A stretch of 64,000 nt of DNA from Nitrospina sp. LS_NOB (GCA_001542995.1 LFLA01000012.1:1-64000), one strand, 5' to 3'. Counted from the stretch's first letter, positions 45,693 to 54,536 are shown. The notes: generated from the letters alone by a model not told the origin. Made by a program: numbers and translations.

Positions 45693-46014
45693 AGGAGCAG
45701 GCTTCGATTTGTATGAAACTGTGTAATTGGCCTTTGCCCCAATAGCCGTAAAACGCGCTTCCGACTGTGGTGCAGGAGGTGGTCATGTGGACAAACTGTT
45801 TTTGTCCGTTGTCCGCTTTTAATACTCCGATTTGGGAAAACGGAGGGATACAACCGCCGCAATTGGCGCATTGTGTGGAATAGCGTTCGCACAATTTGTG
45901 CAGGCAGGGCTGGCAAACCACAGGATCGAACAGATAAATCTCTTCCCCTTTATATTCAATCAAAGTGGGCACTTCGCTCACTGTGATTTTACATTCCTGG
46001 CAAACCGGGTTCAT
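45691..46014 (-). CDS. Cysteine-rich zinc-ribbon-like protein
   Basis: The 107-residue protein contains several Cys pairs: PVCQECKI near the N-terminus, VVCQPCLHKLCERY near 33 and TQCANCGGCIPPF near 48, then a C-terminal TTSCTTVGSAFYGYWGKG. It looks like a protein with two or three zinc ribbons, perhaps in nucleic acid or protein binding. No family name can be given. It has no signal peptide. It lies downstream of mreB on the same strand with a 43-base gap, so it could be cotranscribed. Confidence 0.75.
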   Translation of the reverse strand: MNPVCQECKITVSEVPTLIEYKGEEIYLFDPVVCQPCLHKLCERYSTQCANCGGCIPPFSQIGVLKADNGQKQFVHMTTSCTTVGSAFYGYWGKGQLHSFIQIEACS

Positions 46015-46057
46015 AATAATCCAAAAAGAGTGTTGAGTGGATTTTACCTCAACCCGA

Positions 46058-47092
46058 TTAGCTGATACAGACTTTTTTCATATTTTGGAAATCATCGAGA
46101 ACCGCTCCGGTTCCCTTGACAATACTGAGGAGGGGGTCTTCGGGAATAAAGACCTTCAACGTGGTTTTTTCTTCGATCATCTTGTCCAGCCCGCGGATGA
46201 GGGCACCGCCTCCGGTGAGGTATATGCCATTGGAGTGAATATCGGCGGAAAGTTCCGGAGGAATTTTTTCCAGGGTGCGCATGATGACCGTGACGATGGT
46301 GGTCAGTGGTTCTTTGAGCGCTTCGCGAATTTCATCATCGCCGATGGTGATGGCCATGGGAACGCCGGTTTTAACATTCAATCCTCGGACTTCGGTTGTC
46401 ATGGTTCCCGCTTGCGGAAACGCACTTCCGATTTCCTTTTTGGTGCGTTCGCCTTCGAACACGCCGATATTAAGATGGTGCTGAAGCCGCATATAGCGGA
46501 CGATAGACTCGTCGATTTCGTCTCCGGCGACGCGTACAGACTCGCCATAGGCGATGGCGGACAGGGATATGACTGCGACATCAGTGGTGCCGCCGCCAAT
46601 ATCGATAACCATGTTTCCTTCAGGCCGGTGTACGGGAATGCCAACGCCGATTGCGGCGGCCATAGGTTCTTCTACGAGATGGACTTCCCGGATTCCCGCC
46701 ATGAGGGAAGCATCAATCACCGCTTTCTTTTCCACCTGGGTGATGCAGGTCGGTACGCCGACAACCATACGGGGTTTAAAGAACCGATGTTGGCTCAGAA
46801 CTTTTTTAATAAAATACTGAATCATCCGGTTGGTCACATCAAAGTCGGCGATGACACCGTCTTTCATAGGCCGGATGGTGTTGACCCGGGAATGGGTTCT
46901 GCCATACATTTTTTTTGCTTCTATTCCAACCGCTTCCACCGAGTTGTCATCCACATTCACTGCGACTACGGAGGGTTCGTTCAGCACGATTCCTTTTTCG
47001 GTAATGTAAATCAGGGTGTTTGTCGTGCCCAGATCCATAGCCAGATCGGTGGAGAACAAGCTGAAAATGCTATTGAATAGTTTTGTTATCAT
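46058..47092 (-). CDS. mreB: Rod shape-determining protein MreB
   Basis: MreB is the bacterial actin that organises lateral cell wall synthesis. The 344-residue protein has the phosphate-binding loops DLGTTNTLIYITEKGIVLNE minus its end and VIDIGGGTTDVAVISL around residue 155, and the adenosine motif GGGALIRGLDKMI near residue 287. Its ATG overlaps the upstream gene's stop codon (ATGA, 47089-47092). mreC, mreD and pbp2 are not adjacent, an uncommon setting for mreB. Confidence 0.97.
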   Translation of the reverse strand: MITKLFNSIFSLFSTDLAMDLGTTNTLIYITEKGIVLNEPSVVAVNVDDNSVEAVGIEAKKMYGRTHSRVNTIRPMKDGVIADFDVTNRMIQYFIKKVLSQHRFFKPRMVVGVPTCITQVEKKAVIDASLMAGIREVHLVEEPMAAAIGVGIPVHRPEGNMVIDIGGGTTDVAVISLSAIAYGESVRVAGDEIDESIVRYMRLQHHLNIGVFEGERTKKEIGSAFPQAGTMTTEVRGLNVKTGVPMAITIGDDEIREALKEPLTTIVTVIMRTLEKIPPELSADIHSNGIYLTGGGALIRGLDKMIEEKTTLKVFIPEDPLLSIVKGTGAVLDDFQNMKKVCIS

Positions 47093-48507
47093 GCCATCGC
47101 TTTCGTTTTCTGGGTTAGCCGGTTACGCGAAAGGTTGATGAGGCTGAACAGTTCTTTCCCCTCTTCGGGATAGGCGGAAAGTCCCCATAGAGTCTGGGCT
47201 TTCATGGAATCTCCGTTGACATAGAGCGGATTGTATTCAAGCAGGCGTTTCAGTTTTGATTTCAAGAGCCCCACATCTTTTTGGCTGCGATCCATAAGCA
47301 AGATTAAGAAACAGGTTTCCGAAAGGCGGAAAACAAATTTTGGAGACGGAATCATCTTTGAGAATAAGGCCATCACTTGCTTCAGATAAGCGTCGCCGCG
47401 ATCTACGCCGTAGACTTCATAAAGTTCCGCCAGGTTTGTGATATGGAACGTAAGAAAAAATACCGAGCTTTTGGGCTTAAAAACTTCTTCCGATAGTGAA
47501 AGATGATATTCCGTCAAAAACCGGTGGTTGGGAACCCCGGTTACAGGGTCCAGGTTTTTATCATAGACCCAACGGTCTTTGGTGTCTGCGCAGAACAGGG
47601 CGGAAGCGGCGGCGGAAACGACCAATGCCAGTTTGTCCAGATCAGCGTGGCTCACCCCTTCGGGTTCTGCGGAACCGACCAGAAGGACTCCGTAAAGTAT
47701 ATCGTTAAGTTGAATGGGGAGGACGGCCACGCATTGCAGGTCTTCGGATTTTTCGTCCTCCGAAAATAATATCGTTTTCCGGCCTTCATGAGTCCGCAAC
47801 AGAAGGGGTGACTTGTTTTTCGCGCAGGACCCCACCAGCCCCTTGCCAAGGTGCACTTGGATTTCTGAAAGGTCATGAGCAAATCCTCTGTGACCGATGA
47901 TTCGTCCTTCCATCTGATTTTCTTCAAACCAGGTTACGGCAATAGCAGGGCAGGGAATCAGGGATATGGGAATCTGCGTCAACCGGTCCGCAACGGATGA
48001 CCGATCCGGTGACTCAGCGAGAAACCGGCAGTAGGAATTGATCTCCTGTAAAAACGGTTGGGAGGCTACCGAAGTCTCCGGGGTCTTCGGTTGCAGGTGC
48101 CAGGCAATCTGCTGGGCAAATTCAGCCAGTATTTTTTGCAGTTTGATGGGGAACTGGTATCGCTCCTTGGTGTCAATGGCCAGTACTGCTACCTGGTCCC
48201 CATAAATTACCGGAAGGGCAATGAAACTTTTAAGGTCCTCGTTTTTTTTGTAGATGCCGAGCAAGCGAGTGTTCTGGTCAAAATTTTCGATCAATTGTGG
48301 TTTGCGTGTTTGCGCAGCCAGGCCAATAGGGCCTTTGCCAACGGCGATTTTTGCCCTCTGGTCGAGATTGTAGCTGAGGGTAAAATGTTCGCGCAGGGTG
48401 AGATTTTTTTCATCCGGCTCCATGGTGAACAAGGCAGAAGTATAGGCATCGGCAACGTTTCCGACCAGTTTAATGAGATGCCCCAAAATAATGTTGGATG
48501 GAGTCAT
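47089..48507 (-). CDS. GAF domain protein with degenerate GGDEF domain
   Basis: This 472-residue cytosolic protein has a first GAF domain (residues 15-140), a second GAF-like domain (about 155-300: IRGHRGFAHDLSE-type region, GKGLVGSCAKNKSPLLL) and a GGDEF-like domain (about 310-465) that begins LDPVTGVPNHRFLTEY. The active-site loop reads FRLSETCF instead of GGDEF, and the inhibitory site is absent. I infer a non-catalytic sensor. It overlaps mreB by 4 bases and follows a PilZ gene, so a role in linking signals to cell shape is possible. Confidence 0.85.
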   Translation of the reverse strand: MTPSNIILGHLIKLVGNVADAYTSALFTMEPDEKNLTLREHFTLSYNLDQRAKIAVGKGPIGLAAQTRKPQLIENFDQNTRLLGIYKKNEDLKSFIALPVIYGDQVAVLAIDTKERYQFPIKLQKILAEFAQQIAWHLQPKTPETSVASQPFLQEINSYCRFLAESPDRSSVADRLTQIPISLIPCPAIAVTWFEENQMEGRIIGHRGFAHDLSEIQVHLGKGLVGSCAKNKSPLLLRTHEGRKTILFSEDEKSEDLQCVAVLPIQLNDILYGVLLVGSAEPEGVSHADLDKLALVVSAAASALFCADTKDRWVYDKNLDPVTGVPNHRFLTEYHLSLSEEVFKPKSSVFFLTFHITNLAELYEVYGVDRGDAYLKQVMALFSKMIPSPKFVFRLSETCFLILLMDRSQKDVGLLKSKLKRLLEYNPLYVNGDSMKAQTLWGLSAYPEEGKELFSLINLSRNRLTQKTKAMA

Positions 48508-48524
48508 AGTTTTTGCATTTAAGG

Positions 48525-48958
48525 CTATAGGCCTCTTTTTCTCAGCATGTCCTTATAATCTTTAACCGCACTTTTGGTGACTGCCATGGCGGCCACTTCA
48601 TATTCAGGAATGGTGCCGGGTTTAATCTCATTGACCCGCACGGCCTGGCAGTCGATGATTTTTTTTTCTCCGGTCGAGGGCACTCTGAAAGAGACTCGTA
48701 AAATATCTCCATCAATGACGGTTCCCTTCACAGAAAAAACCAAACCGTTGATCGACATTTCCTGAATAGTGATTTTGTGAAGCTTGTAAAAAAAAACTCT
48801 TTCTCCCACTCGATTTCCAGCTACCCGGCAATTTTGACCTTTGCTCTTTTGCCCTTTCTTTTTCCAAGATCAGCGTCATATTTTGATCGGATCAACTCAT
48901 CCAGGTTTTCTCTAATCTTAAGAAGGTCTTCAGTCGGAAGGCTCTCGAGAGAAGCCAT
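48525..48958 (-). pseudogene. PilZ-like protein with stop and frameshift
   Basis: The gene opens at ATG 48958 with a helical region (SLESLPTEDLLKIRENLDEL) followed by KRAKVKIAG. A TAG at 48821-48823 then interrupts, after which LEIEWEKEFF continues. A run of nine T residues at about 48788-48796 must gain one base to join YKLHKITIQEMSINGLVFSV and the rest, which has PilZ-like strands (DILRVSFRVP). PilZ domains bind cyclic di-GMP. An internal GTG start could still give a 94-residue fragment from 48809. Two independent lesions favour a dying gene. Confidence 0.65.
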
Positions 48959-49297
48959 GATTTTTTCTATCACGGTGCAGCAATCGGGGGTGATTCAGGT
49001 GAACTAGAAACGTTTGAGAAGAGCCCGAAAACCCAGTTTTCGGGCTTTGAAAATCATCTTATAGTGAGGGGCGATGGCTGTCAATCATTTTAAAATCAAT
49101 CTGTTCAATATTTTACGGGAGGTTTGCCGACAAATGAAATCGCTTGACAGGGATGATGCTCGTTTATATACTCCCCTCCTCTTATGAAGATAAGAAATCG
49201 TTCTGGATATTGCAGTGAGGGCAGAGAACCTCTGCTGATAATAAACCATGTTTTTTACCCCTCCGGGGCATGAAGGCAAAGGTTAAATATCACAAGT

Positions 49298-49373
49298 GGG
49301 CGGGTAGCTCAGCTGGGAGAGCACCGGCCTTACAAGCCGGGGGTCACAGGTTCGAGCCCTGTTCCGCCTACCA
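49298..49373 (+). tRNA. tRNA-Val (anticodon TAC)
   Basis: A complete cloverleaf: acceptor GGGCGGG with TCCGCCT, D-arm GCTCAGCTGGGAGAGC, anticodon stem CCGGC/GCCGG around TAC, T-arm GGTTCGAGCCC, and encoded CCA. Confidence 0.97.
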
Positions 49374-49389
49374 TTCGCAAAACGACCGC

Positions 49390-49466
<77 letters not shown>

Positions 49467-49475
49467 TTTTTCTTC

Positions 49476-49501
49476 AGGGCCAGATTCTCTGGCCCTTTTT
49501 T
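49476..49501 (+). terminator. Rho-independent terminator of tRNA operon
   Basis: AGGGCCAGA (49476-49484), loop TTC, TCTGGCCCT (49488-49496), then a T run to 49501: a perfect nine-pair stem nine bases after tRNA-Asp. Confidence 0.93.
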
Positions 49502-49504
49502 CTA

Positions 49505-49948
49505 TCAGGAAATAATGTTCAGTAGATTGCCGGTGGTGATACTGGATGGATTGAACCGGTTTGCCACCCGTCTGGCGAAAGGATTCGACTCATCCGAATC
49601 GTTGCCGCTTTCAGATTTGCTTTCGGGCTCTTGGCTTTCTTCCACGGATGAGGGAGCGTTTTCGGATTCTGTGGCCTCTTCATTTTCTTCAGCTTTTTCA
49701 GCCTTGACTTCCTGTCTTGCTTGGTTCTCCAACTGCGCCGCCTGGGCGGCTACCTGCCGGTCTTGTGCGGACGGATCACTTGGGGCCAGGGCGGCCCGTT
49801 TTATAGTCTGGGCCTTGCGAACGGTCGCTTCGGGGTCTCCGGCAACCGGCGATGCGTCGATGGAAACTTCTCCTCCCACCGCATATTGCCGTCCATCGGG
49901 TCCGGTTTGGAACTCGAACGTCGGGGCGCCATTGGCATAGAGAGCTTT
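49505..49948 (-). pseudogene. 5'-truncated putative metalloprotease-family gene
   Basis: The remaining frame reads [20 protein letters not shown] minus ends, then [20 protein letters not shown] and [26 protein letters not shown], which match the CJM1_0395/SprA-related family. The family's N-terminal half and any metal site are missing. Upstream the sequence passes into GGTTATGCAAAG, a boundary typical of family 2 repeats, so a repeat-linked deletion probably removed the 5' part. A GTG at 49879 allows a 124-residue fragment with a Glu/Ser-rich tail. Confidence 0.65.
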
Positions 49949-50095
49949 GCATAACCTCTAAATTCTTCACTTCGTTCAGAATGATATTTTAAAGTCTCTA
50001 ACTTGTCATCCTGATAATAAGCCTTTGGCGAAGAAGGGTCTCGCCTTTTTCAATGCGAATCAAATTGCGCAAAGTTCGCTTCTTCATTCAGCCCT
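49949..50095. repeat. REP-like repeat remnants (possible family 3)
   Basis: The segment contains CTTCACTTCGTTCAGAATGA, TTGTCATCCTGATAATAAGC and GGCGAAGAAGGGTCTCG. These resemble the common bacterial GTCATCCTGAGCGAAG-type palindromes, here degraded. It lies between the truncated gene and the mod promoter; no gene is seen. Confidence 0.4.
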
Positions 50096-50100
50096 GAGGG

Positions 50101-50132
50101 TTGACATACGTTATGCTTAATGGTATATAACG
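50101..50132 (+). promoter_or_regulatory. modABC promoter with ModE-like palindrome
   Basis: TTGACA at 50101-50106 and TATATA at 50124-50129 are spaced by 17 bases, a near-perfect sigma70-type promoter. The palindrome CGTTAT (50109-50114) and ATAACG (50127-50132) lies across the spacer and -10. TATATAACGAT equals the right half of the E. coli ModE site. A molybdate-bound ModE-like repressor binding here would block the promoter; no ModE gene is in the window. Confidence 0.65.
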
Positions 50133-50172
50133 ATGTATATGTTATATATCTAAGAATATAGCGAGGCGGGTG

Positions 50173-50937
50173 ATGGCAATAAGAAGAGGGTTGGGTATAT
50201 GGATGGCACTATGGTTTCTAGGCTTGCCTCAAACGGGTTGGGCGGGTGAGGTGTATGTCGCGGTCGCGTCTAATTTTTTAAATCCGCTCAAAGAAATTGC
50301 CCAACGCTTCAAGAAGGATACGGGAAACACGCTGATCCTGATTTCCGGGTCGACCGGCAAGTTGTACGCCCAGGCCCGGCATGGCGCTCCCTTTGATATT
50401 CTGCTGGCGGCAGATGAAAATAGACCGGCTCTGTTGGAGCGGGAGGGAGTGGGCGTAAAAGGTACTCGGTTCACTTATGCCGTCGGGGCCTTGGTGTTAT
50501 GGAGTTTGGATCCGGATAAAGTGCGGGGAGAGGAATCTTTAACTCAAATGGACAAGGGCAAACTGGCGATTGCCAATCCGAAAACCGCTCCCTATGGCAG
50601 GGCAGCCAAGCAGGTTCTTGAACGATTGGGCCTCTGGCAAAAACTGCGGCCGTTTTTGGTTCGGGGGGAAAATATTTCCCAGACCCTCCAGTTTGTCGCC
50701 ACCGGAAATGCGGCGCTTGGGCTTATCGCTAAATCACAGGTCGAAGATCCACGCTTCAAACTTAAGGGAAGTCGGTGGGATATACCGGCCGATCACCATG
50801 AGCCGGTTTTACAGCAGGCTATTTTGTTAAAGCCGGGGTTTTCCAATCCTTCGGCGAAACAATTTTTAAAATTTCTAAAGGGGCAAGTATCAAAGAAAAT
50901 TATTCAGTCATACGGTTATCATTTTTTAGAGGAATGA
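50173..50937 (+). CDS. modA: Molybdate-binding periplasmic protein
   Basis: ModA binds molybdate or tungstate in the periplasm. The 254-residue protein has a signal peptide (GIWMALWFLGLPQTGWAG) and the family pattern VYVAVASNFLNPLKEIAQRF, ISGSTGKLYAQARHGAPFDI, LAADENRPALLE, all lining the oxyanion pocket. ATG 50173 follows GAGGCGGG; a GTG one codon before is possible. First gene of modABC; modB follows 4 bases later. Confidence 0.95.
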   Translation: MAIRRGLGIWMALWFLGLPQTGWAGEVYVAVASNFLNPLKEIAQRFKKDTGNTLILISGSTGKLYAQARHGAPFDILLAADENRPALLEREGVGVKGTRFTYAVGALVLWSLDPDKVRGEESLTQMDKGKLAIANPKTAPYGRAAKQVLERLGLWQKLRPFLVRGENISQTLQFVATGNAALGLIAKSQVEDPRFKLKGSRWDIPADHHEPVLQQAILLKPGFSNPSAKQFLKFLKGQVSKKIIQSYGYHFLEE

Positions 50938-50941
50938 AGAA

Positions 50942-51625
50942 ATGGATTTTTCCCTGATTGATGCAGAACCCATTTTGCTCACTCTGCAATTAGCGGGAGT
51001 GACGGTGGTGATTCTTTTAGCTTTGGGCACTCCGATAGCGTGGTGGCTGGCGCAGACCCGATCCCGTTCCCGGGTGGTGGTGGAAGCAGTGGTGGCTTTG
51101 CCCCTGGTTCTGCCGCCTACGGTGTTGGGTTTTTATCTGTTGATCTTATTTGGACCGCATGGCTGGGTGGGCGGCCCGGTTCAGGCTTTAACGGGTTCGG
51201 CACTGTCTTTTTCATTTGCCGGGCTGGTTGTCGCTTCCACACTTTATTCTCTGCCGTTTGTGGTGCAACCGCTTCACAGTGCTTTCGAATCCATTGGAAA
51301 AGTTCCTATGGAAACCGCACAGTCTTTGGGCGCTTCTCGACTGGACGCTTTTTTTTCGGTCATCACTCCTCTGGCCCGGCGGGGTTACCTGACAGCCGTG
51401 GTATTGGGATTCGCCCACACCCTTGGAGAATTTGGCGTGGTGTTGATGGTGGGAGGCAATATTCCCGGCAAGACCAAAGTGATTTCCATAGAAATCTATG
51501 ACCGGGTTGAAGTTCTTGAATACGCTCAGGCGCATATCCTTTCAGCCGGACTCCTCATATTCTCGTTTCTGGTTCTGGTGATGGTTTATTCCATCAACCG
51601 GAGACTTCCGGTGCAGGTGACATGA
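50942..51625 (+). CDS. modB: Molybdate ABC transporter permease
   Basis: The 227-residue permease has five to six membrane helices and the coupling motif (METAQSLGASRLDAFFSVI) near residue 120 that docks on ModC. VVALPLVLPPTVLGFYLL is typical of ModB. It starts 4 bases after modA. Confidence 0.96.
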   Translation: MDFSLIDAEPILLTLQLAGVTVVILLALGTPIAWWLAQTRSRSRVVVEAVVALPLVLPPTVLGFYLLILFGPHGWVGGPVQALTGSALSFSFAGLVVASTLYSLPFVVQPLHSAFESIGKVPMETAQSLGASRLDAFFSVITPLARRGYLTAVVLGFAHTLGEFGVVLMVGGNIPGKTKVISIEIYDRVEVLEYAQAHILSAGLLIFSFLVLVMVYSINRRLPVQVT

Positions 51626-51652
51626 GTGAGGGTATTTCTAAAAATTGTTTTT

Positions 51653-51698
51653 GGCCATGAGTGGCCCTTGAAATAAGGGCCTGCGAGTGGCCTTAGAG
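51653..51698 (+). other. Hairpin between modB and modC
   Basis: GGCCCTT (51663-51669), loop GAAAT, AAGGGCC (51675-51681) is a perfect seven-pair stem. GAGTGGCC occurs on both sides of it, so a second pairing is possible. It lies in the 100-base gap between modB and modC and could tune modC expression or protect the transcript. It does not look like the known Moco riboswitch, and there is no T run for a terminator. Confidence 0.45.
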
Positions 51699-51725
51699 AA
51701 AATTACCGAATAAATAGAGATTCCC

Positions 51726-52823
51726 ATGAAAAATTTATTAACAGCAAAATTTAAAATAGATTATGCAGGATTTAATCTGGATGTTGATCTGAACCTCCCT
51801 GCCAAGGGTGTTACCGTGGTGTTCGGTCCTTCCGGGTCCGGCAAAACCACCTTGTTGCGTTGCCTGTCGGGACTGGAAAGGGCTCCTTCAGGATATCTGA
51901 AGTTGGTCGGACAGGTTTGGCAGGATGAAGGAATTTTCCTTCCCATCCAGGAGAGAAAGGTTGGCTTGGTGTTTCAGGAGTCGAGGTTGTTTCCCCATTT
52001 GAATATTCAGGAAAACCTGCTATATGGTTATCAACGCACCCTGCCTGCGGAGCGCAATCTCCATCTGGATGAAGTGGTGCAAGTGCTGGATCTTGATGCT
52101 TTGTTAAAACGCACTCCGGAAAAATTGTCGGGAGGCGAACGGCAAAGGGTATCGATTGGTCGCGCTCTGCTCACCAGCCCGAAACTATTGCTCATGGATG
52201 AACCTTTAGCTTCGCTGGATATGCAACTCAAAGCAGAGATCATCCCCTTTATTAAAAGAATAGAAGATGAGTTTAAGACGCCTATCATCTATGTCACACA
52301 TTCAATGAATGAGGTTCTCCAACTTGTGGACACCATGGTGATTTTAAAATCAGGAAAAGTGGTGAACTTCGGGCCGGTGGAGAAGGTTTTCTCGGATGTC
52401 CGGTTGCGGGAAGCGGTGGGGGATGAGCAGTTGGGAGCGGTGCTTGAAACATCGGTCGCGGAACACGATGAGGAATTCGGGCTCACCCGATTGGATTTTA
52501 TGGGGCAGGCTCTCAATGTTCCCAGACAAAATATTCCTGTGGGGCAAAGCTTAAGGGTGCACATCCATTCCAAAGACGTGAGCCTTTCGACCGCACCACC
52601 AGCGGGAGCCACCAGTGTGCTGAATATTTTAAAAGCCAAGGTCGAAAAAGTTGGAATTCTTGATCCCAAAGGATATTCTGTCGACATTGAGCTGGATGCG
52701 GGCCGACCGATTTTAGCGACGATCACGAGAAAATCTCTTGCCAATTTAAACCTCAAACCGGGGCAACCGGTCTTTGCCCACATCAAAGCCATCAAAATGG
52801 TTCATGAAAGCGACAATTTTTAG
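51726..52823 (+). CDS. modC: Molybdate ABC transporter ATPase
   Basis: The 365-residue ATPase has Walker A GPSGSGKTTLLRCLSG near residue 34, Q-loop LVFQESRLFPHL, signature LSGGERQRVSIGRALL, Walker B LLLMDEPLASLD and the H-loop YVTHSMNEV. The C-terminal TOBE/Mop domain (residues 290-360, NILKAKVEKVGIL) binds molybdate for self-regulation. It starts at ATG 51726, after a 100-base gap with a hairpin. It is the third gene of modABC. Confidence 0.96.
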   Translation: MKNLLTAKFKIDYAGFNLDVDLNLPAKGVTVVFGPSGSGKTTLLRCLSGLERAPSGYLKLVGQVWQDEGIFLPIQERKVGLVFQESRLFPHLNIQENLLYGYQRTLPAERNLHLDEVVQVLDLDALLKRTPEKLSGGERQRVSIGRALLTSPKLLLMDEPLASLDMQLKAEIIPFIKRIEDEFKTPIIYVTHSMNEVLQLVDTMVILKSGKVVNFGPVEKVFSDVRLREAVGDEQLGAVLETSVAEHDEEFGLTRLDFMGQALNVPRQNIPVGQSLRVHIHSKDVSLSTAPPAGATSVLNILKAKVEKVGILDPKGYSVDIELDAGRPILATITRKSLANLNLKPGQPVFAHIKAIKMVHESDNF

Positions 52824-52849
52824 AGAGCGAAATAAAACTAAAAATAAAA

Positions 52850-53995
52850 ATGTCTAAAACTATTGTCGGCCAAATTTTTATTGCTCTGTTCGTTTTTTGG
52901 ATCGCGTCCGGGTCACTTGCTTATGGCGCAGATTATGAACAAAGACTGCGGGCTCCGGAAGAGAAATATGAATCCAAGCTCGCGGTTTTGGATATTCTCA
53001 AAAGGTTTTCCTGGAAAGGCGATTTCCGTTTTCGATATCAAGTTGACAAGAGGGATCAAACTGCAGGAAAAACACTGGATCGCAGTCGTTGGCGCATTCG
53101 TTTTCGTCTGGGTTCCACAATTCACCTGTACGAGGATCTGGATATAGGATTTCGCATGGTGACTGGGGGTGTTGGTAGTCAGACTTCTGCCAACATAACA
53201 TTGGATGGGGGGTTCGGAAATAAATCTCTGAGTATTGACCGTGCTTTTTTCAAATGGAACCCAAAACCGTTTACTTTAGAGGGTGGCAAGTTCCCACCGC
53301 CTTTTATGAAATCGGAGTTGATCTGGGATAGTGATGTCAATGTAGAAGGGGTCAGCGAGCAGTTTTCCCATAAAATCGGCAGCACTCACTTGAAACTTAT
53401 AGTGGGTCAGTTCATCGTTAACGAGATCAATCCTGGTGACGATATCAAACTGTTTGCCTATCAGGGAGTTCTCCAGCAACAAACAGGTTTTGGTAAATTT
53501 GATGTTGCCCTGGCTTACTACGACTACGCAGATCATGAAGACCCAGGTTCTGCTCCAACCGGAGCGGTGTCTAACGTCACGCGTTCGGAAGTCAAGGTGG
53601 TCAATCTCATAGGCCAGTGGTCCGAGTTTGTATATGGCAAGCCGCTCAGGGTTTTTGGCGAATACGCGAAAAATACGGGGTCTCTGGCACCCGGTCAACC
53701 CGATTTAGACACAGCCTGGCAGGCTGGGTTCGCTTATGGGAAGTCAGGGAAAAAATTTGCCGATTGGGATTTGAGATTGATTTACCGTCTGGTCCAAACC
53801 GAAGCGGTGCTGGATGCTTTGGCGGATTCCGATTTTCACAGTGGATTGAACAATTCCCGCGGTTTCGAAGTGGGAGCAGGGTTGGGATTACGAAAAGGAA
53901 TCAAACTGGCTCTTACTTATTTCAATACTCAGGAAGAAAGAGGTCCCAGGGACGAAAAGGAAACCTTAGAATTGGATCTAATGTTTAAATTCTAG
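52850..53995 (+). CDS. Outer-membrane porin (putative porin family)
   Basis: This 381-residue beta-barrel protein has a signal peptide (FIALFVFWIASGSLAYGA) and ends in Phe (LELDLMFKF), as outer-membrane barrels do. Alternating strands such as WKGDFRFRYQ, RWRIRFRLG, DIGFRMVTGG and LEGGKFPPPF match a putative porin family. It follows modC by 26 bases on the same strand, so it may carry molybdate or tungstate through the outer membrane; this is an inference from position. Confidence 0.87.
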   Translation: MSKTIVGQIFIALFVFWIASGSLAYGADYEQRLRAPEEKYESKLAVLDILKRFSWKGDFRFRYQVDKRDQTAGKTLDRSRWRIRFRLGSTIHLYEDLDIGFRMVTGGVGSQTSANITLDGGFGNKSLSIDRAFFKWNPKPFTLEGGKFPPPFMKSELIWDSDVNVEGVSEQFSHKIGSTHLKLIVGQFIVNEINPGDDIKLFAYQGVLQQQTGFGKFDVALAYYDYADHEDPGSAPTGAVSNVTRSEVKVVNLIGQWSEFVYGKPLRVFGEYAKNTGSLAPGQPDLDTAWQAGFAYGKSGKKFADWDLRLIYRLVQTEAVLDALADSDFHSGLNNSRGFEVGAGLGLRKGIKLALTYFNTQEERGPRDEKETLELDLMFKF

Positions 53996-54536
53996 CAGCC
54001 CGATAGTTTAAATCCCTGATGGCGCGGACGCCGCCATTTTGGCAGGTGCTGAGGTTGCGCCAGAATGCGTTGCCCTTTACAAAATAAGCCGTGCGGGCGC
54101 AGCAATCCTCCAGATCATTTTCATTGTATTCTGCCGACCAATACCAATAGGCCGCGCCATCGGCAAATTGTTTCGACAGAGCCAAAAGCTCTTCTTGATT
54201 GTGGTTCCAAGACATATTATTTTCCTTGGTGTTATCATAAATCATTCCATATTCCCCGACTAGGGGTAACCTCCAGTCGGTGTACCCTTCGGTTGCAAGA
54301 TTTTCGACATAGACCTTCGCTTCGTGCCAGTTCAAACATTTTCCGAGATCGGCATAACTGTCTTTTCTGATCCACATCAACTGAGTCTTGGTTTCAGTCA
54401 GGGTTCCATCGTTATTGTCGATGAGATGGACCCTGGACTTTGGCGGTGGTACCTAGGCGGGAGCCTCATAAGGTTTTCGCTCTGCGTACAGCATGAGTGC
54501 GGCAGCAAGAAAAATTGCGCTGATTGGTTTCTTCAT
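53985..54536 (-). pseudogene. DUF1566-like exported protein with internal TAG
   Basis: The gene opens at ATG 54536 with a signal peptide (KKPISAIFLAAALMLYA). TAG at 54453-54455 (probably CAG originally) interrupts the frame at codon 28. It continues VPPPKSRVHLIDNNDGTLTE, then LMWIRKDSYADLGKCLNWHEA, YTDWRLPLVGEY and RAIRDL, which match the Lcl/DUF1566 domain. The last residues overlap the convergent porin gene by 11 bases. Only one lesion is seen, so the damage is recent, or the internal ATG starts make a cytosolic fragment. Confidence 0.7.

Noticed and set aside
46037-47080. Long plus-strand frame of 347 residues opposite mreB
   Set aside because: It is the antisense shadow of an unmistakable mreB gene, with composition rich in His, Asp and Gly and no family motif.
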